Source: Pseudomonas sp. URIL14HWK12:I12
GTDB lineage: Bacteria; Pseudomonadota; Gammaproteobacteria; Pseudomonadales; Pseudomonadaceae
Assembly: GCF_003097135.1 (NCBI RefSeq)
Contig: NZ_QEQL01000004.1
Span: 248,001-312,000 of the forward strand
Length of the DNA stretch: 64,000 bases
Direction: 5' to 3'
A model generated the notes under the pieces. That model had not been told where the DNA came from, ran no database searches, and saw only the letters and a program-made list of their open reading frames with translations. The translations under genes were made by a program, and so were the position numbers. Below, piece after piece: positions 43,910 through 51,977 of this stretch; within the stretch, counting starts at the first letter, position 1; each line of letters begins with the position of its first letter.

Positions 43910-46798
43910 CTATTGCAGCAGGCCCTCCCAGGCATTGCTGGCCGCCGGCTCAAGCTGCCAGGGCTCGCCATGCTGGCGATACTGCCGGCTGTAGGCAGGG
44001 TCTTGGGCGAAACTGTGAGGCCATTGCTCGCGAAGATGAGCCAGGGCCCCCGGCGCCTGCTGCAGCGCTTGAGCCCTGCGCACTTGCGCGTGGGGCGTGG
44101 CCACCAGCAGAAACCCATGGCCTTCAAGGCGCAGGCTCAGGTCGATGTCGCCGCCCTGCTCCAGCCCTGCGTTCCAACCGCCCAGTTGCTGCAACAGGCT
44201 CTGGCGTATCAACAGGCAGCAGCCATTGAGCGCGGAGTATTGATGCTCTGCCTGTAGCCGCTGCAGCGGCGTTTCAGCATCCAGTGCCTGGCCGGCGAAG
44301 GCCGGCAGCGGGGCCTGGTCGGGCAGCAGCAGCCAGCCAGCGCCCTGCACCTTGCCGTCAGGGCCGACTACCACACCGCCTGCGGCGCCCACCTCGGGGC
44401 GTTGCGCGTGGTTGAGCAACGCATCCAGCCAGTTAGGCGTCATCACTTCGCAGGCGGCGTCGAGGAACACCACAAACTCCCCGTTGGCCAAGGTCGCCAG
44501 GTGGTTGGCCTGGGTGGCAGCGCCCTGCCCCGCCAGCCCGTCGATGCAGTGCAAACGGCGGTTGATCGCCGCCTCGGTGCGCAGCCATTCGTTGGCACCG
44601 GTCAGCGCTTCACTGACCAGCACCTCGTAGCGTTGGTAGCGGGTGCGCTGGAAGATACTGCCCAAAGTGCGTTGCAACTGGTCGGCGTCGGCATCGCCCG
44701 TGAGCACCACGCTCACCAGCGGGGCGTCGCCATGGCGGTACTCGACGCTGAGCACGCCCGCGTCGTTGCGGTGGACCAAAGGCGAATAGCCCAGCGCCGC
44801 CAGGTGGGCGCGCAGCGCACGAGCATCACTGTCCGTGCCGGCACTGGCTGGTTTGGCGGTAATGCAAAGCGGGGTATCCAAGTGCGCAAGGCCTGCCAGG
44901 CCCTGGCGCTCGATCAGCCGCAACAGCAAGTCGAATTCGGCCGACTCGCGATGCTCTGCGCGGTAACCGCCGGCCTCCAGGAACACCTCACGGTTGACCA
45001 ACCAATGGCTGGCCATCAACTGAGGCACACTTTTGAGCAGGTCCAGGTTCAGCGACGGGCGCACCAGCGCCGACAGCGCGCCGTCTTCGTTGCGCTGCAC
45101 CAGGTCCAGTGCGACCGCACGGCAGCCCTCGGCACCTTGCAGCTCAAGCGCCGCCTGCAGCAATGCGCCGGGCAGCAGTTGGTCGCCGGCCCGCAGCACT
45201 AGCGTCCATTGCCATTGGCCCTGGCGGATCACCTCGTTCATGCGTTCAGCCTGGTCCAGCGCATTGGTGCGAATAAAATGCAGGCGATCATAGGCACTGG
45301 TACGCACCGGCACCGCACCGCCGGTCAACACCACGATGCGCAGGTCGGGCCATTCGGACGCGGCCAGGCTGTCGAAGGTAGTTTGCAGGCGGTTCATTTC
45401 GCTGTCGGTGTCCAGCACCAGCACGCCGAACACCGGTGCGCCCGGCGCAGCACGCAGTTGCGCCAGCGCCTGATCGCGCTGGGCCGGGCTGGGCGCAGCC
45501 TGGGCGATCCATTCCAGCACCGCGCCCGAGGGGCGGGTGGCCAACAGCTCGGCGGCGGGCGTGGGAATCGCCTGATTCAGGCGCAGCTGCCAGGCCGCCA
45601 GGCGCTGGGCCAGCTCGCCCTCGCCCTGCTCGGCCAGCAACCGCAGCGCACGGCTGATCACATCCGGGTTAAAGGCATTTTGCTCCAGCGCATCGAGCAA
45701 CCGGGCCAGTTCCGATTCCGTGGTGTCGTTGGGGTAGCGGCGCAGCAGCTCACGCTGGGTCACCAGTACCCCTTCAAGCTGATCGAGCTGCAGGCGCGAG
45801 GCCGGCATGCTGTGCAGCAGAAACTCGATGCGTTCCAGCTCCTCGAAGAATGCCGGGGTGTAGAACGGCAGCTCCAGGCACTGACGGGGGCGGAACAACC
45901 GTTGCGGCCCGTCGATGGTCTTCCAAGGCGAGACCAGCAGGCTCTCGACCACCAGCGATCGCCGTGCCTGCAAGCAGTGAAGCAGGTCCTGGAAGATGTC
46001 CAGCGCCACGCCTTGGCCTTCGCTGTCGTCCAGGCCCTGGGTGCCCTGGGCAAGGCGCAGCGCATAAGCCTCACGCTCGGCCACCGACTGCGCGTCGGGG
46101 TAACCCAACACCGTCATGATGTTGGTGTCGTGCTCGGAAACCCCCAGGTTCACCTCCCGCACCACGTACGGCTGCGGCAGCATCCGTGCGCAGCCGTTGG
46201 CCAGCAGATGCCAGGCGTGGGTGATCTCCATCCATTCGAAGCGGGTGTCGGGGGTCTGCGTCGCCGCCCAGTCGCCCAACAGGGCCGTGCGGGTCACGGC
46301 ATAGAACGGCGGAATGTACTGGCTGAAGAACGACTGCAGGCGCGCAGCAGGGTCGGCATCGTCGTAGTCTTCGCGCACCTTTCGGTCGCGCTGGAAATAC
46401 TCGACCTTGTTAGCCCCAGCGGCGTACATCAAACAATAGCCATGGCAAACGCCATAGCTGGGGTTTTGCGCCAGGAACGCTGCGGAGTCTGCCAGAGCGT
46501 CGTGCAGCAGAAAATCGTCATCGGCCGCAAACGCCATCAGTGGGGTGCTGACCTGGTCGATACCGTACTGCAGCTTGCCGACGATGCCGGTGTAACTGAA
46601 TTGCGGCAGGTGCCGGTAATCGACATTGGGCGGCAGCACGCCTGCTTGCGCCTGGGTGCTGGAGTCCAGCACCAGTACCCGGCACGGCAGCGTCTTGTAG
46701 AACTCCAGCGCGCGCAGCAGGTGCCGCGGGCGGTTGTGGGTCAGCAGTACAAGGGTGAACTGCTCGTCGAGCGAAAGCGTGTCGGTGCTGGCTGGCAT
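43910..46798 (-). CDS. Large multidomain glycosyltransferase (three GT-A-like domains)
   Basis: A 962-residue protein from the ATG at 46798 (GGGGA upstream); another ATG ten codons earlier has no ribosome site. Domain 1 (about residues 10-250) has FTLVLLTHNRPRHLLRALEF and an AFAADDDFLL metal motif, like TIGR00180-type transferases. Domain 2 (about 455-660) has VLRAGDQLLPGA. Domain 3 (about 690-940) has VVFLDAACEVMTPNW, in which the usual DxD is altered. A helical linker separates domains 1 and 2. Large enzymes of this kind in Pseudomonas islands (FgtA/Fgt1-like) glycosylate flagellin. It is probably cytoplasmic, with no membrane segments. Confidence 0.82.
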   Translation of the reverse strand: MPASTDTLSLDEQFTLVLLTHNRPRHLLRALEFYKTLPCRVLVLDSSTQAQAGVLPPNVDYRHLPQFSYTGIVGKLQYGIDQVSTPLMAFAADDDFLLHDALADSAAFLAQNPSYGVCHGYCLMYAAGANKVEYFQRDRKVREDYDDADPAARLQSFFSQYIPPFYAVTRTALLGDWAATQTPDTRFEWMEITHAWHLLANGCARMLPQPYVVREVNLGVSEHDTNIMTVLGYPDAQSVAEREAYALRLAQGTQGLDDSEGQGVALDIFQDLLHCLQARRSLVVESLLVSPWKTIDGPQRLFRPRQCLELPFYTPAFFEELERIEFLLHSMPASRLQLDQLEGVLVTQRELLRRYPNDTTESELARLLDALEQNAFNPDVISRALRLLAEQGEGELAQRLAAWQLRLNQAIPTPAAELLATRPSGAVLEWIAQAAPSPAQRDQALAQLRAAPGAPVFGVLVLDTDSEMNRLQTTFDSLAASEWPDLRIVVLTGGAVPVRTSAYDRLHFIRTNALDQAERMNEVIRQGQWQWTLVLRAGDQLLPGALLQAALELQGAEGCRAVALDLVQRNEDGALSALVRPSLNLDLLKSVPQLMASHWLVNREVFLEAGGYRAEHRESAEFDLLLRLIERQGLAGLAHLDTPLCITAKPASAGTDSDARALRAHLAALGYSPLVHRNDAGVLSVEYRHGDAPLVSVVLTGDADADQLQRTLGSIFQRTRYQRYEVLVSEALTGANEWLRTEAAINRRLHCIDGLAGQGAATQANHLATLANGEFVVFLDAACEVMTPNWLDALLNHAQRPEVGAAGGVVVGPDGKVQGAGWLLLPDQAPLPAFAGQALDAETPLQRLQAEHQYSALNGCCLLIRQSLLQQLGGWNAGLEQGGDIDLSLRLEGHGFLLVATPHAQVRRAQALQQAPGALAHLREQWPHSFAQDPAYSRQYRQHGEPWQLEPAASNAWEGLLQ

Positions 46799-46842
46799 GG
46801 GGTCCCCGCAGTGTTCGTTTGGGCGCATGGCGTCGATGTGGC

Positions 46843-47592
46843 TCAGCCGCGGCGCTTGAGGTAGCCGTCGGGCGCGACGGTGATCAGCAGCTTGTGCTGC
46901 ATGGCATGATCGATCTGGAAGTCTGCGGTTTCCTTGAGCCAGGCGTGGACCGCGGTCTTGGGGTTATCGCCATGGCCCCAGGGGCGGTCGGGGAAGGCAT
47001 CGGCGGGCATGTCTTCGACGATGGTGTCGAGCACCACGCAATAGCTACCGGGTGACACCATCGGCCCATAGGCCCGCAACTCTCCCAGCACGTGGTCATG
47101 GGTGTGATTGGAGTCGAGCACCACCAGCACCTTTTTGCCCTGGGCGCGCTGCGCCACCTGGGCGACAACGGCGGCGTCCACGCTGGAACCTTCGATCAGC
47201 GTCACCCGTTTGAACATCGGATGCGCTTCGATGGCCTGGCGGTTGTGCGCACGGATGTCGATGTCGATACCGATCACCTCGCCGTGGCCGATCAACTCGA
47301 GCAACGAGGCGTAGTAAAGGATCGAGCCGCCATGGGCAACGCCGCACTCGATCACCAGGTCCGGCTGAACCGACCAGATGATTTCCTGAAGCGCCAGCAT
47401 GTCCTGCGGCAGTTGAATGATCGGCCGGCCCATCCAGCTGAAGTGGTAGCTGTACTTGTGCCGGGCAGAGGCATTGAAAAAATCCAGAGCCAACTGTTTG
47501 AGCGGGGCGTCTTCGCCTTGGGCGCGAACTTCGGCATCGCACTGGGCGGCGAACTGCTGTTGAGGGCTATCGGTCATGGCGGGCTCACTCAT
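46843..47592 (-). CDS. Cephalosporin hydroxylase (CmcI)-like SAM methyltransferase
   Basis: A CmcI-family protein of about 249 residues: LALQEIIWSVQPDLVIECGV, then AHGGSILYYASLLELIG, IGIDIDIRAHNR, VVLDSNHTHDHVLGELRAYG, and GSYCVVLDTIVEDMP. The domain is a Rossmann SAM-dependent methyltransferase with an Asp-His-rich metal region. In sugar clusters these usually act as O-methyltransferases. The start is uncertain: ATG at 47592 overlaps the upstream stop by eight bases, and ATG at 47577 is also good. It probably methylates a glycan hydroxyl here (inference). Confidence 0.82.
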   Translation of the reverse strand: MSEPAMTDSPQQQFAAQCDAEVRAQGEDAPLKQLALDFFNASARHKYSYHFSWMGRPIIQLPQDMLALQEIIWSVQPDLVIECGVAHGGSILYYASLLELIGHGEVIGIDIDIRAHNRQAIEAHPMFKRVTLIEGSSVDAAVVAQVAQRAQGKKVLVVLDSNHTHDHVLGELRAYGPMVSPGSYCVVLDTIVEDMPADAFPDRPWGHGDNPKTAVHAWLKETADFQIDHAMQHKLLITVAPDGYLKRRG

Positions 47593-48655
47593 GGTCAAGA
47601 AATTCGGGGCGGTCCACGGCCTGGCAGGCGAAACGCCCTTGGGTCATGGCGCGGATTTCATCAAGGTAGTTGGAGTTCATCACCAGCATGGGCGAGCCTG
47701 CGGGCAGTTCGGCCATCGCCTGTTCAGGCGATATGACCGGTGCAGCGCTCACAGGCAGGTAGCGGCCTTGCTTGGCACGATTGATGTCGACCACCGCGCG
47801 CACGCGCACGCCGGCTCGTTGGAGAAACAGGCTGAAGATCACGCCTTTGGAAGAACCGCCCCACAGCGCGATCTCGCCGCCATGGGCCTGTGCCAGCGCC
47901 ACCGCGCGAGCAAGGCTGGCGGTAAAGGCAGGGCCCGGAGGCGCCAGCCTTGCCAGGCCGGCAGGCTCACGCAGCGTGGCCAGGTCGGCGATCACATAGA
48001 GGTACTGCTCGCCGAACACCCGGCCACTGGCGACCACCCGGCCGAACAGCGCGCGCAGGTCATCGAGGCGGAAATAATTCACATGCTCGTAGAACAGATC
48101 GAACCAGGCGTTGTGCGCCAGGATCCAGTCAAGGCACGGCACTTCGATGTAGATCAGCCCGCCCCCGTTGGCCTCGGCGATGGCGCGTAAAAACGCCAAG
48201 GGCTCGTTCATGTGCTCCAGCACATGGCGCAGGATCACCCCGTCGCCGCGCACCCCCAGGGCCGCATCGAACGGCGCCTTGATCACGTCGGGGCTGTCGC
48301 CTTCGTAGGCCGGGTCGACACCGACCACCTCATAACCGCGGCCCTTGAGCAGCTCGATGAAGTGCCCTTTGCCGCAACCCACCTCCAGCAGGCGGGTGCG
48401 GCCGATGTGCTGGCCGATCAGCCGCTCGACCTGATCAAGGTGCGCCTTGAACGCCGCCGACAGGCCCTGCTCGTTCTGGTAATCGGCGTCGTAGGTCAGC
48501 AGCGACGGATCGAACGCAGCATTTCGCACCAGGCCGCTGCGCTCGTCCTGCACCAGGCGCAAGCGCCCGACAGGCGAAGCCTTTGCCGCCTCGGGGCTGG
48601 CATAGGTGCGGTTTTGCAGCACCGGCAATTGCTCGGCATGGTAGAGCTCAGCCAT
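47585..48655 (-). CDS. Sugar C-methyltransferase-like protein lacking zinc-site cysteines
   Basis: A 356-residue class I methyltransferase. It has SAM motif LLEVGCGKGHFIELL (residues 89-103), then VVGVDPAYEGDSPDV, LRHVLEHMNEP, and a Rossmann C-terminal domain with IALWGGSSKGVIFSLF, as in the deoxysugar C-methyltransferases (Methyltransf_14). The N-terminal region PVLQNRTYASPEAA...LVQDERSGLVRNAAFDP follows the usual family pattern, but the four cysteines of the small zinc site are absent. The start at 48655 overlaps the SDR stop (ATGGCTGA). Confidence 0.82.
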   Translation of the reverse strand: MAELYHAEQLPVLQNRTYASPEAAKASPVGRLRLVQDERSGLVRNAAFDPSLLTYDADYQNEQGLSAAFKAHLDQVERLIGQHIGRTRLLEVGCGKGHFIELLKGRGYEVVGVDPAYEGDSPDVIKAPFDAALGVRGDGVILRHVLEHMNEPLAFLRAIAEANGGGLIYIEVPCLDWILAHNAWFDLFYEHVNYFRLDDLRALFGRVVASGRVFGEQYLYVIADLATLREPAGLARLAPPGPAFTASLARAVALAQAHGGEIALWGGSSKGVIFSLFLQRAGVRVRAVVDINRAKQGRYLPVSAAPVISPEQAMAELPAGSPMLVMNSNYLDEIRAMTQGRFACQAVDRPEFLDHE

Positions 48656-49505
48656 CCACAGGCTCCTTGAGCAAGGCTCGCAAACGGGTTGGGTTGCCCC
48701 AGAACGCCAGGGGCTCATGGGCAGCGTACGGGTAATGGCCCAGCACCAGCTCAAGGCTGGCACCGCGCTCGAGCAGGCGCTGCTCGACCAGCGCCCGCAA
48801 CGAAGTCGGCCTGCCACTGCAGCAGTTGATCACCCCATGATCGCCCGGCACGGCCAGCAGCCGCGCCAGGTAGCCTGCCGCCTCGGCCACCGGGAGGTAA
48901 TCACGTAATTGATCGCCTGGTGACATGCAGAACTGGTGCTCTCCGGCATCGATGGCGCGGTCCAGACTTGCCAGTAGACTGTTGGGGTTCTGCCCCTGGC
49001 CATGCAGGTAAAACAACCGCCACCATTGCAGGGTGAAGGGCTGCTGGCGCTGCAATGCCTGCAAAAAGCCCAGCAGGCTGTACTTCGCCAGGCCGTAGGC
49101 AGTCACCGGCTGCGCCGGCATTGATTCGCTCAGCGCGCCGTCGTGCAGGCCGTATTCGAAGCAGGTGCCGGTCACCGCTACCCGCTCGACGCCCGCCTGC
49201 ACCACCGCCTTGATGAAGCGGTAATGGGCAAACAGGTTGTGTTCGTAATGGAACGCCGCCTGGTAGTTGGGCAGGTTCTGCCAGGCCAAGTGCACGAGCT
49301 GCTCGACACCCTCGGCCAATGAGCCGACGTCTAGCGACGGGTCGTCAAGGTCTGCCTGCACCCACTGCACCTGGGCAAAGCCCGGGAGTGCGCGGGCACT
49401 GGCCACATCGCGGGCCAGCGCGCGAACCGTATGGCCGGCCGCGAGCAAGGCTCGCAGCAGATGCTGGCCGATGAAGCCGGTGCCGCCGGTAACCAGCAGC
49501 TTCAC
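48648..49505 (-). CDS. NAD-dependent epimerase/dehydratase-like SDR (probable 4-ketoreductase)
   Basis: A 285-residue extended SDR with LVTGGTGFIGQHLLRALLAAG at the N-terminus, the active-site Tyr-x3-Lys in TAYGLAKYSLLG, and TGTCFEYGL as the Ser/Thr region. Extended SDRs at the end of CDP/dTDP-deoxysugar routes reduce the C4 ketone. Between the 3,5-epimerase and the C-methyltransferase, it is the best candidate for the final reduction. The stereochemistry cannot be told. ATGA overlaps the 3,5-epimerase stop. Confidence 0.8.
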   Translation of the reverse strand: MKLLVTGGTGFIGQHLLRALLAAGHTVRALARDVASARALPGFAQVQWVQADLDDPSLDVGSLAEGVEQLVHLAWQNLPNYQAAFHYEHNLFAHYRFIKAVVQAGVERVAVTGTCFEYGLHDGALSESMPAQPVTAYGLAKYSLLGFLQALQRQQPFTLQWWRLFYLHGQGQNPNSLLASLDRAIDAGEHQFCMSPGDQLRDYLPVAEAAGYLARLLAVPGDHGVINCCSGRPTSLRALVEQRLLERGASLELVLGHYPYAAHEPLAFWGNPTRLRALLKEPVDG

Positions 49506-50062
49506 AACGCGACCCCAGTGAAGGCTGGCGTCAGCAGCGGGTGCTGCTTGTCGCGCTCGGACAGGTTCGCCACTGGCAGGGGCCAGGGAAGGTTCAACGC
49601 AGGGTCGTCGTGGCGCAGGCCGCCTTCGTGGCCAGGGGCGTAGTCGGCGTCAGTGAAATAGAGCACCTGTACCTGCTCGGTCAGCGCCTGAAAACCGTGG
49701 GCGAAGCCTTTGGGGATCAGCAAGCTGCGACCATCCCCCGCTTCCAGCCGCTCGGCGTGCCATTGCAGGAAGGTCGGCGAGCCTTGGCGGATATCCACCA
49801 CGATGTCCAGGATCGCCCCCTCCAGGCAGGTGATCAGTTTGCTTTCGGCATGGCCCGGCAATTGATAGTGCAGCCCGCGCACGGTGCCCAGGCCCTGGGT
49901 GGTGGAATGGTTGATCTGGCGAATGTCGAAGCAACGGCCCTGAAGCGCCAGGCGCCCCTGGCAGAACAGCCGGGCAAAGCGGCCGCGGTCATCGTTGAAC
50001 ACTCGCTGGTGAATACGCGCCAGGCCTTCCAGCGCCAGAGGTTCGAGGGTGTAGTCGCTCAT
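49502..50062 (-). CDS. RmlC-like sugar 3,5-epimerase
   Basis: A 186-residue cupin of the dTDP-4-dehydrorhamnose 3,5-epimerase family. It has the conserved RGLHYQLPGHAESKLITCLE with the catalytic His, DIVVDIRQGSPTF, LLIPKGFAHGFQAL, and YFTDADYAPGHEGGLRHDDP. No dTDP-rhamnose genes are near it. It follows CDP-glucose 4,6-dehydratase, so its likely substrate is the CDP-4-keto-6-deoxyhexose. Confidence 0.85.
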   Translation of the reverse strand: MSDYTLEPLALEGLARIHQRVFNDDRGRFARLFCQGRLALQGRCFDIRQINHSTTQGLGTVRGLHYQLPGHAESKLITCLEGAILDIVVDIRQGSPTFLQWHAERLEAGDGRSLLIPKGFAHGFQALTEQVQVLYFTDADYAPGHEGGLRHDDPALNLPWPLPVANLSERDKQHPLLTPAFTGVAL

Positions 50063-51129
50063 GGTTGCAGTCCGTAGTCATGGAGCTGGGCAAGGGTCAG
50101 CGCACGCAAGTCATCGCCCTGCCGCCATGCACGATGCCAGGCCAGGGTCTGTTCGAGGCACTGTTGCAACGACCAGCGCGGTGCCCAGCCCAGCCGGCTA
50201 CGGGCCAGGCTGCTGTCCAGGCGCAACTGCCCGGCTTCGTGAGGCTGCTCGCCGCTGGCGCGTATCACCCGCACCGGCTCTGGCCAAGCCCGCTCAAGCG
50301 TATCGATCACATCGCTGACAGGGCTCATGTCGACATCGCGCGGGCCGAAGTTGAAGGCACCCGCGAACGCCGGGCCTTGCTCGACCAGCCGCTGGGCCAG
50401 CCGAAGGTAACCGCTCAACGGCTCCAGCACGTGCTGCCAGGGGCGCACCGCCTGGGGGTAACGCACGTGCAAAGGTTGGCCGGCGTCCCAGGCGCGGAAG
50501 ATATCCGGCAGCAGCCGATTGGCAGCGAAATCACCGCCGCCCAGCACGTTGCCGGCGCGCGCGGTCGCCAGCGCCAAACCGTGCTGGGCGTACCGGGAGG
50601 CGGGGAAAAACGAGGCAGCCCAACACTGGGTCAGCAACTCGCAGCACGCCTTGGAGCTGCTGTAAGGGTCATGGCCGCCCAGCGGTTCGTGCTCTCGGTA
50701 GCCCCAGGCCCACTCCTGATTTGCGTAGACCTTGTCGGTGGTGACCACCACGCAGGCCTGTACGCCGGGCACCTGGCGCACCGCCTCGAGCAGGTGCAGC
50801 GTGCCCATCACGTTGCTGGCGTAGGTACCGGCGGGGTCGCTGTAGCCTTCGCTGACCAGCGGCTGAGCCGCCAGGTGCAGCACGATCTGCGGTTGCGCCG
50901 CCTGCACCGCCGCCAGCAGCGCAGCGGCATCGCGTACGTCACCCCGCAGATCGGTCAGGTCCGCCGCCACGCCCGCCAGCTCGAACAGGCTTGGCGCAGT
51001 GGGCGGCGCCAGGGCAAAGCCTGTGACCTGCGCACCCAGGCATCGCAACCAAAGCGATAGCCAACTGCCTTTGAACCCGGTATGGCCGGTCACCAGCACT
51101 CGCTTGCCGGCCCAGAACGACGCACTCAT
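50059..51129 (-). CDS. rfbG: CDP-glucose 4,6-dehydratase
   Basis: A 356-residue extended SDR. It has [17 protein letters not shown], the CDP-glucose dehydratase signature, [20 protein letters not shown], and Tyr156-xxx-Lys160 in DPYSSSK. It converts CDP-glucose to CDP-4-keto-6-deoxyglucose. The ATG at 51129 overlaps the rfbF stop (ATGA); an earlier ATG at 51135 is less well placed. It overlaps the epimerase by four bases. Confidence 0.93.
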   Translation of the reverse strand: MSASFWAGKRVLVTGHTGFKGSWLSLWLRCLGAQVTGFALAPPTAPSLFELAGVAADLTDLRGDVRDAAALLAAVQAAQPQIVLHLAAQPLVSEGYSDPAGTYASNVMGTLHLLEAVRQVPGVQACVVVTTDKVYANQEWAWGYREHEPLGGHDPYSSSKACCELLTQCWAASFFPASRYAQHGLALATARAGNVLGGGDFAANRLLPDIFRAWDAGQPLHVRYPQAVRPWQHVLEPLSGYLRLAQRLVEQGPAFAGAFNFGPRDVDMSPVSDVIDTLERAWPEPVRVIRASGEQPHEAGQLRLDSSLARSRLGWAPRWSLQQCLEQTLAWHRAWRQGDDLRALTLAQLHDYGLQP

Positions 51130-51899
51130 GGCCATTGCTTCCAGGGTGCCTGGCCACTGGCCCACAGTTGCTCAAGGTGGTTGCGGTCACGCAGGGTATC
51201 CATCGGCTGCCAGAAACCGTCGTGCTGATAGGAATTGAGCTGCCCATCGGCCGCCAGCTGCACCAACGGCTCGGCTTCCCAGGACGTCTCGTCGCCTTCG
51301 ATGTAGGGAATCACCTTGGGTGAGAGCACGAAGAACCCGCCGTTGATCCAGCCGCCCTCACCGCGCGGTTTCTCGGTGAAGCCCAGCACCCGATCGCCCT
51401 CGCGCTCCAGCGCGCCATAGCGCCCCGGGGGCTGCACGGCCGTCACGGTGGCCAATTTGCCATGGGCGTGGTGATGCCGGATCAGTTGCGCGATGTCGAC
51501 GTCGGAAACGCCGTCTCCGTAGGTGAAGCAAAAAGCGCTTTCGTCCTCGACGTAACGCGAGACGCGGCGCAGGCGCCCTCCGGTCATGGTGCTTTCGCCA
51601 GTGTCCACCAGCGTCACGCGCCAGGGCTCGCTGTAGTTCTGGTGAACATCCATTCGGTTGTTCACCATGTCGAAGGTCACGTCGGAGGTGTGCAGAAAGT
51701 AGTTGGCGAAAAAGTCCTTGATGGCGTAGCCGCGGTAGCCGAGGCAGATGATGAAGTCGTTTACGCCATGGGCGGAATACTGCTTCATGATGTGCCAAAG
51801 AATTGGCTTACCACCGACTTCGATCATCGGCTTGGGCTTGAGGTGTGACTCCTCACTGATCCGTGTACCGAGGCCGCCCGCCAGAATCACTGCTTTCAT
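51126..51899 (-). CDS. rfbF: Glucose-1-phosphate cytidylyltransferase
   Basis: A 257-residue nucleotidyltransferase: [20 protein letters not shown], then [19 protein letters not shown], and [14 protein letters not shown]. This is RfbF, which makes CDP-glucose. It is the first gene of a run of seven glycosylation genes downstream. The ATG at 51899 was chosen for the family N-terminus; nine codons lie upstream in frame. Confidence 0.94.
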   Translation of the reverse strand: MKAVILAGGLGTRISEESHLKPKPMIEVGGKPILWHIMKQYSAHGVNDFIICLGYRGYAIKDFFANYFLHTSDVTFDMVNNRMDVHQNYSEPWRVTLVDTGESTMTGGRLRRVSRYVEDESAFCFTYGDGVSDVDIAQLIRHHHAHGKLATVTAVQPPGRYGALEREGDRVLGFTEKPRGEGGWINGGFFVLSPKVIPYIEGDETSWEAEPLVQLAADGQLNSYQHDGFWQPMDTLRDRNHLEQLWASGQAPWKQWP

Positions 51900-51950
51900 G
51901 CCGTACCCTGTCCGTTTAATTGACACGCACAGGGGCTATTCAGAAACCGT

Positions 51951-51969
51951 GCCAGCTCGGCAAGCTGGC
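51951..51969 (-). terminator. Hairpin after the 1183-residue glycosyltransferase gene
   Basis: GCCAGCT-CGGCA-AGCTGGC lies nine bases past the stop of the large glycosyltransferase and before rfbF. T content afterwards is modest (GGTTTCTG). It could attenuate transcription between the two genes. Confidence 0.5.
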
Positions 51970-51977
51970 GGGCTATC

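Noticed and set aside
51918..51945. TGGCACG motif upstream of rfbF as an RpoN promoter
   Set aside because: The sequence ten bases after GG is GA, not GC, so the -12 element is missing.
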